From contig JAITUO010000198.1 of assembly GCA_031286245.1 (NCBI GenBank), positions 1 to 10,872 on the forward strand: DNA of 10,872 nucleotides, read 5' to 3'. The DNA is from Coriobacteriales bacterium (GTDB lineage: Bacteria; Actinomycetota; Coriobacteriia; Coriobacteriales; UBA8131). Shown here piece after piece: positions 6,498 through 10,872 of the stretch. Position 1 is the stretch's first letter. Each line of letters begins with the position of its first letter. The notes beneath the pieces were generated by a model, which saw only the letters and a program-made list of their open reading frames with translations, had not been told where the DNA came from and did not search any database. The position numbers were made by a program, and so were the translations under genes.

Positions 6498-8564
6498 ATG
6501 CCAAACAACTATAACCGCCCCAGCTTTCCTGACCGTGCTGTTGTCACAGCAGGCATGCCATATGGTAACAAAGGCCTCCATTTCGGCCATATCGGTGGCG
6601 TTTTTGTCCCCGCAGATATCTTCGCCCGCTTCCTGCGGGACCGCATCGGTGCAGCAAATGTGTTATTCATCAGCGGTACCGATTGTTATGGATCACCTAT
6701 CGACGAGGGTTATCGCAAAATGCTCGAGGCAGGAGAGTTTTCAGGTAGCATTCATGATTATGTAGAGATGAACCACCAGGCTCAGTATAAATCCTTGGCA
6801 GCATATGATATTTCGTTGGACATATATGAGGGTAGTGGTTTAGGATCCGCTCGCAGCTATCATCAGCGCCTGACGAATGAGGTTTTCCAGCGGTTGTATG
6901 ACCATGGGCATTTACGCTGGTTATCTACAGCTCAATTCTTTGATGAGGAGAAACAAAGTTTTTTGAATGGCCGTCAGGTTGAAGGAAAATGCCCCTGGGA
7001 AGGCTGCCGGTCCGAACAGGCCTATGCTGATGAGTGCAGTCTCGGTCATTCCTATCAACCGGAAGAATTGATCGATCCGATTAGCACGTTATCCGGAAAA
7101 CCACCGGTGATGCGACAGGTCTCCAACTGGTATCTCGACTTGGCTAGTTTCAAAACACTATTGGAGAATTACATCGCAAGCCTCAGTCAGTCCGGTACCA
7201 CTAGAAAGGTCGTTACTGACACAATGGCAGAATTTCTGCTACCGCCAATCATCTATGTCAGAAACGATCACCTCAATGAATATCCATCGCTGGCTGGCTT
7301 TCTGCCCAGTCATATCATGCACGAACCAAACGATAAAAACACGAGCTTTGAGCTGGAGTTCGATAATCTGGAAGAGCGTGACCTGGCCTGCCAGATACTC
7401 GATAAAGCTGCTATCCGCTACCGTACAGGCAAAACCCTGGTACCATTTCGGCTGACCGGAAATATCGCCTGGGGTGTGGCGGCTCCGGACTTAGAAGGCC
7501 GAGAAGATAAGCTGACCGTCTGGTGTTGGCCGGAGTCTCTCTGGGCGCCAATCAGCTTTTGCCAAACCTATTTAGGTTGCCTATTTGATGGTGTTTCAAT
7601 TACCAGTCTGAACCCTGAACGACCAGCGATTAAAGGCCAGGTCTGGCAGGACTACTGGTGTAATCCCAAATCACAGGTTTATCAATTCATTGGACAGGAC
7701 AACATCTACTTTTATGGAGTCGCTCAAACTCCACTGATTGCTGGACTGAATGGCTGCGATACCGTTGACCCATCCACGCAAACCGGTGATCTGCAACAAA
7801 CACAGCTGGTAGCTAATTATCATTTGTTGTACTTCGGGCGAAAGGCTTCATCGTCGGGAGCTTTGCGACCACCGATGGCTGATGAGCTCTTGGACTACTA
7901 CACCGCAGAGCAACTGCGTGCTCATTTCGTAGCGCTCGGATTATCACTTAAGCAAGCCAGCTTCCGTCCTAAACCACTGAATCCCGATGCAGGGCCAAAA
8001 GACTCTGACCCAGTATTGAAGGACGGCCAGGTTCTGACAAATATCTTGAACCGCCTGGCCCGTTCATGTTTTTATACCGTACAAACAGAACTTGCTGGAC
8101 AAATGCCATTGGGTGATGTTTCGATTGAATTAACTGGCCAAGCCGCTGAAGCTGTCTTAGCCTATGAATTAGCCATGGCCAGACAGGAACTGCATATCGC
8201 CAACCAGATTGCCAGTGATTATGTCCGAGTTGCTAACAAGTACTGGTCGGACAGAGCAAAAGCCGCAGATAACCCAGCGACCCGCCGACAGTTATTGACT
8301 GATTGCTTTTATCTTTTACGGGTCTGTTTGCTGCTGATGCACTCGATTGCTCCAGCAGGCTGCCGGATGGTTTTCCAATACTTGGAATTACCGACCAGTG
8401 AGGCTGATTTCTTCAGTTGGAACCATATCGATGACGAAGGCGTCCCCAGCGGCTTCGAACCGTTTGTCTCCCCAGATGACATAACCAGACAATCACATGG
8501 GCTTAAGGAATTGCCGCCCCGTACCGACTTCTTCAAACGCCACCCCAGCCAGTTTCCCCAATAA
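6498..8564 (+). CDS. Divergent methionyl-tRNA-synthetase-like class I tRNA ligase
   Basis: A 688-residue class I synthetase of the methionine type. It shows the HIGH motif HFGHI (28-32) after GMPYGN, GTDCYGSPI (60-68), a zinc knuckle with C165, C170, C180 and H184, FIGQD (397-401), and a C-terminal helical anticodon-binding domain (about 540-630, with VRVANKYW at 576-583). Canonical MetRS charges tRNA-Met with methionine using ATP. Several signatures are changed: KMSKS reads KASSS (449-453), TRDxxWG reads TGNIAWG (320-326), YVWFDAP has become VWCWPESLWAP (341-351), and FH after FIGxD is FY (405-406). A segment of about 65 residues (253-317) precedes the WG motif. ATG 6498 is chosen for GGAAGAGAG five bases upstream; the open frame further upstream is antisense to the aldolase gene. 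It may be the cell's MetRS, a paralogue with another substrate, or an inactive regulator. Confidence 0.8.
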   Translation: MPNNYNRPSFPDRAVVTAGMPYGNKGLHFGHIGGVFVPADIFARFLRDRIGAANVLFISGTDCYGSPIDEGYRKMLEAGEFSGSIHDYVEMNHQAQYKSLAAYDISLDIYEGSGLGSARSYHQRLTNEVFQRLYDHGHLRWLSTAQFFDEEKQSFLNGRQVEGKCPWEGCRSEQAYADECSLGHSYQPEELIDPISTLSGKPPVMRQVSNWYLDLASFKTLLENYIASLSQSGTTRKVVTDTMAEFLLPPIIYVRNDHLNEYPSLAGFLPSHIMHEPNDKNTSFELEFDNLEERDLACQILDKAAIRYRTGKTLVPFRLTGNIAWGVAAPDLEGREDKLTVWCWPESLWAPISFCQTYLGCLFDGVSITSLNPERPAIKGQVWQDYWCNPKSQVYQFIGQDNIYFYGVAQTPLIAGLNGCDTVDPSTQTGDLQQTQLVANYHLLYFGRKASSSGALRPPMADELLDYYTAEQLRAHFVALGLSLKQASFRPKPLNPDAGPKDSDPVLKDGQVLTNILNRLARSCFYTVQTELAGQMPLGDVSIELTGQAAEAVLAYELAMARQELHIANQIASDYVRVANKYWSDRAKAADNPATRRQLLTDCFYLLRVCLLLMHSIAPAGCRMVFQYLELPTSEADFFSWNHIDDEGVPSGFEPFVSPDDITRQSHGLKELPPRTDFFKRHPSQFPQ

Positions 8565-8585
8565 TATAGATTGGCTAATCAAAAA

Positions 8586-9527
8586 TCAGTCAAACTGAAA
8601 ATCCTCGGAACCGTTAAAAACTGCCAGGGCCTTCTCCACACTATAATCCGCCAATGTGATTGCACTGATTGCCTTCGTCAGGCGGACTGCTTCAGCCAGC
8701 GAACGCTGGTGGATGTTTCTGCCTGTAGCATTGCCAATCGCCCCGCCGATATGGATCTGATCATACAGTTGGCTCAGGAATTTCTCGGCTTCGACAGTCG
8801 ATCCGCCGGCACAGACCAATCCAGTCCGCCCCGCTGCTTCTGAAGCGATGGCCAGCAACTCGGCTGAGCTTTGCTGCTCGGTCGCTTTGGGTGGGTTGAC
8901 CTTGACAAAGTCAGCACCCAGACAGACTGCCACTCCAGCTGCTCCAGCGATCAATTGGGCATCTTTCTCATCTGTAACAGCCTTTCCGCGTGGGTAGATC
9001 CATAGCACGACAATCAGCCCAGCAGCGTGAGCTTCGGCGATCAGCTCGCCAGCTTCCGATAGCATGTTGGACTCGTACTCACTACCCAGATAGATTGTAT
9101 AACCGATGCCAACGACATTCACTCCCGTGTCCCGCAAAGCTAGCACCGCTTCGAGCGAATAAAGCTGAGCTGAGTAAGGGTCGTCCTGAGTAGTTTTAAC
9201 CAGATGGGTTTTACTATTCATCTTTACCAGGTAGTTGATATCAGGATAATCAGCAGCATATTGGGCTATCAGACCTCTTTGCCCAGCCAGTACTCCAACT
9301 ACCCCGGTGGAACCGATTCTAAAGAGGTGTTCGGGGTCGTTATCTGCCCGATCGATGCCCTCTCCGAAAAAGTCGTCATTCATATGCTCGACTTTCTGAT
9401 CGCAGGCATAAAGCATTAACCGACCGGTACCGCGTGTGGCAGCCAGATAATTTTCAACATAAATAGCCCTGGCCTCAGGCAGGACATCAGCTGGTACTCG
9501 AACAGCATCAGGTATTAAAACAGGCAT
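8586..9527 (-). CDS. Archaeal-type class I aldolase (fructose-bisphosphate aldolase/DhnA-like)
   Basis: A 313-residue TIM-barrel aldolase that forms a Schiff base, of the DeoC/FbaB (DhnA) superfamily. The likely reaction is cleavage or formation of fructose 1,6-bisphosphate, or a related sugar phosphate. Visible features are ACDQKVEH (41-48, the strand-1 acid), the probable Schiff-base lysine K209 in DFVKVNPP, and the phosphate-binding segments CAGGSTV (239-245) and GGAIGNATGRNI (261-272). ATG 9527 is chosen because a strong AGGAGG (9533-9538) sits five bases upstream; the longer frame from a GTG at 9551 would run through it. It follows ftsQ on the same strand after 146 bp and converges on the synthetase-like gene with 21 bp between stops. 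Related enzymes include the LsrF thiolase and an archaeal aromatic-pathway enzyme, so the exact substrate is open. Confidence 0.85.
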   Translation of the reverse strand: MPVLIPDAVRVPADVLPEARAIYVENYLAATRGTGRLMLYACDQKVEHMNDDFFGEGIDRADNDPEHLFRIGSTGVVGVLAGQRGLIAQYAADYPDINYLVKMNSKTHLVKTTQDDPYSAQLYSLEAVLALRDTGVNVVGIGYTIYLGSEYESNMLSEAGELIAEAHAAGLIVVLWIYPRGKAVTDEKDAQLIAGAAGVAVCLGADFVKVNPPKATEQQSSAELLAIASEAAGRTGLVCAGGSTVEAEKFLSQLYDQIHIGGAIGNATGRNIHQRSLAEAVRLTKAISAITLADYSVEKALAVFNGSEDFQFD

Positions 9528-9532
9528 GCTAA

Positions 9533-9538
9533 CCTCCT
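9533..9538 (-). promoter_or_regulatory. Strong ribosome binding site of the class I aldolase
   Basis: A full AGGAGG lies five bases before the ATG at 9527. It fixes that start and suggests strong translation, as expected for a central-metabolism enzyme. Confidence 0.85.
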
Positions 9539-9613
9539 CTATTGTGACCACTCATATGCATACTCAAGATTACCACAATTCAAGATCATGGGGAGAAGCC
9601 CATCTGCTTGAAA

Positions 9614-9642
9614 GCATATCCCAGCCGGGCTGGCTGTTATGC
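9614..9642. terminator. Two-part hairpin between ftsQ and the aldolase gene
   Basis: The inner stem CCAGC (9621-9625) pairs with GCTGG (9629-9633) around CGG. The outer stem GCATA (9614-9618) pairs with TATGC (9638-9642). Read on the minus strand it lies 32 bases after the ftsQ stop and is followed by only a short T run (TTTC), so it would be a weak terminator or an mRNA 3' end. It separates ftsQ from the aldolase gene. Confidence 0.45.
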
Positions 9643-9673
9643 ATAATCTCAAAAACTGATCTGGTTGTTTAGG

Positions 9674-10834
9674 TTAGTTATCTGCCAAACGGATTGTTGG
9701 CCGGTCTGCTACACGGATATTGATATATAACAGCAGCGGTCCATGCTTGGAGATCAACTCGTTGATGACAGCTTCCTTGATATTGATATCATCTGCTGCT
9801 CCAAACGCTACTTCAACATTGTTGTTCAGGTACAAAGTAGTCTGTACCACGTTGGGAGCCGAGATCCAACTTACCATGGTTCGCATGGATGAGCTGAATC
9901 CATTAATGATGGCTATGGCGTTTATCAGTCCCGGATCCTCGACTTCACTACCGGCCTGGGGATAGATAGTAGCATCGACATCATCTATGTGGATCAACTG
10001 TTGGTTGTCCAGACCTTGGATATCGGACTTTAATTCATAAAGCTCTCCCAGCCAGGTCCCATCGGATGCCAGTAGCCAGACATCTTTGCCACTGCTCCGA
10101 TCAGCTTTTGACAGATAAACGACTGCCACTGGTTGGCGTTCGGTGATAACGATCCGTAATGTAGCAGGGAATTTTCGTGAGACAGTAGCTGATGCGACCC
10201 AGGGATCAGCAGCCACTCGCTCGGCGACCATGTTAGTGTCAACCCTGAGCAATGTAGTATCGATTGGCACTTGGGCGATTTCCGTCAGGTGATCTGCCTT
10301 GATATACCAATCTCCATCGACTTCTACTGTCTTGATTGTGAATGCTGGCGAGAAATATGTAATAGCACCTGCCAGTAGTACAACAATTATCGCTGCAATA
10401 AAAACATAAGCTTTACCATAACGGATGGCTTGCGACTGGCTTTTAGTCCGTTGTTCACGGCGTAGCTTGGCTTGCTCTCGTTGCTCACGTTGACTTCTTT
10501 CAGAAACCCGAGCAACAGTCTGTCCTGACTGCAGACGACTGTCTTGAGCAGAAACTTGCCTTTCAGCCTGACGGCGCCGGCTCTCTTCTAATACTCGCAC
10601 CGAGTCTGTCTGCCTCAGCATGCGGGCATTACGCATTCGGCGGTCTTTCTGATGTTCTTGTTTCTGCAAATCGTTTTGGGCACCTTGTTCGTAATCGACT
10701 GTCCTCCTTCGAAGGCTATCCGATGATGTTTCTGCTTCAATATACCGCTTGCTGGTAGTCGATCGATAAACAGCGCGGCGTCGGCGATCAGGAGAACCCG
10801 AGGAATCTGATCTCTGATTGGAGTTCGAAGCCAT
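9674..10834 (-). CDS. ftsQ: Cell division protein FtsQ/DivIB
   Basis: A bitopic membrane protein that links FtsB-FtsL to the septal peptidoglycan synthase in the divisome. The 386 residues comprise a long cytoplasmic N-terminus (1-141), one membrane segment (about 142-161, AYVFIAAIIVVLLAGAITYF), a POTRA domain (about 164-234: FTIKTVEVDG, PWVASATVSRKFPATLRI, TERQPVAVV) and an external beta domain to the end. The N-terminus is rich in Arg, Gln, Ser and Glu and probably includes a charged helical stretch (about 55-135). Long tails of this kind occur in actinobacterial FtsQ. ATG 10834 has AAGGA about six bases upstream. The gene normally lies between mur genes and ftsZ. Here the next minus-strand gene is the class I aldolase, so ftsZ is not adjacent. 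The upstream neighbour lies outside the window. Confidence 0.9.
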   Translation of the reverse strand: MASNSNQRSDSSGSPDRRRRAVYRSTTSKRYIEAETSSDSLRRRTVDYEQGAQNDLQKQEHQKDRRMRNARMLRQTDSVRVLEESRRRQAERQVSAQDSRLQSGQTVARVSERSQREQREQAKLRREQRTKSQSQAIRYGKAYVFIAAIIVVLLAGAITYFSPAFTIKTVEVDGDWYIKADHLTEIAQVPIDTTLLRVDTNMVAERVAADPWVASATVSRKFPATLRIVITERQPVAVVYLSKADRSSGKDVWLLASDGTWLGELYELKSDIQGLDNQQLIHIDDVDATIYPQAGSEVEDPGLINAIAIINGFSSSMRTMVSWISAPNVVQTTLYLNNNVEVAFGAADDINIKEAVINELISKHGPLLLYINIRVADRPTIRLADN

Positions 10835-10872
10835 AACTGTCCTTTACCCTTTTTCTTACTTCCTGGATAAAA

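Overview
The window is about 10.9 kb of compact bacterial chromosome. It holds eight protein genes and one tRNA gene, mostly housekeeping, and I see no mobile element, phage gene, CRISPR array or toxin system. The coaE-uvrB order, an FtsQ with a long charged cytoplasmic N-terminus, an archaeal-type class I aldolase and a cobalamin-binding radical SAM protein suggest an anaerobic actinobacterium, perhaps Coriobacteriia-like. Clostridia or Chloroflexi remain possible, because no rRNA or diagnostic marker is present. This taxonomic reading is inference.

Layout, left to right: a 262-bp leader without a gene; acpP (+), acyl carrier protein; an array of 32-bp direct repeats; uvrB and coaE (both -, overlapping by 8 bp), for excision repair and the last step of CoA synthesis; tRNA-Leu(CAA) (+); a B12-binding/radical SAM protein (+); a class II aldolase/adducin-family protein (-); a divergent methionyl-tRNA-synthetase-like protein (+); an archaeal-type class I aldolase (-); and ftsQ (-), the division protein. 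Strand changes often. The two convergent pairs have only 7 and 21 bp between stop codons.

Functional links are modest. CoaE makes CoA, the donor of the 4'-phosphopantetheine arm that AcpP carries. CoaE and UvrB look translationally coupled. The two aldolases belong to unrelated folds and flank the synthetase-like gene, but I see no clear shared pathway.

The least ordinary item is the synthetase-like protein. It keeps the HIGH motif, the zinc knuckle and a Met-type C-terminal helical domain. By eye alignment it has lost the second lysine of KMSKS, the conserved Arg-Asp before the WG motif, a His of the methionine pocket and the Pro-Trp used in anticodon reading. Next are the radical SAM protein, which resembles the uncharacterised Ta0216 group, and UvrB, which carries an N-terminal extension of about 65 residues containing a duplicated 18-residue unit.
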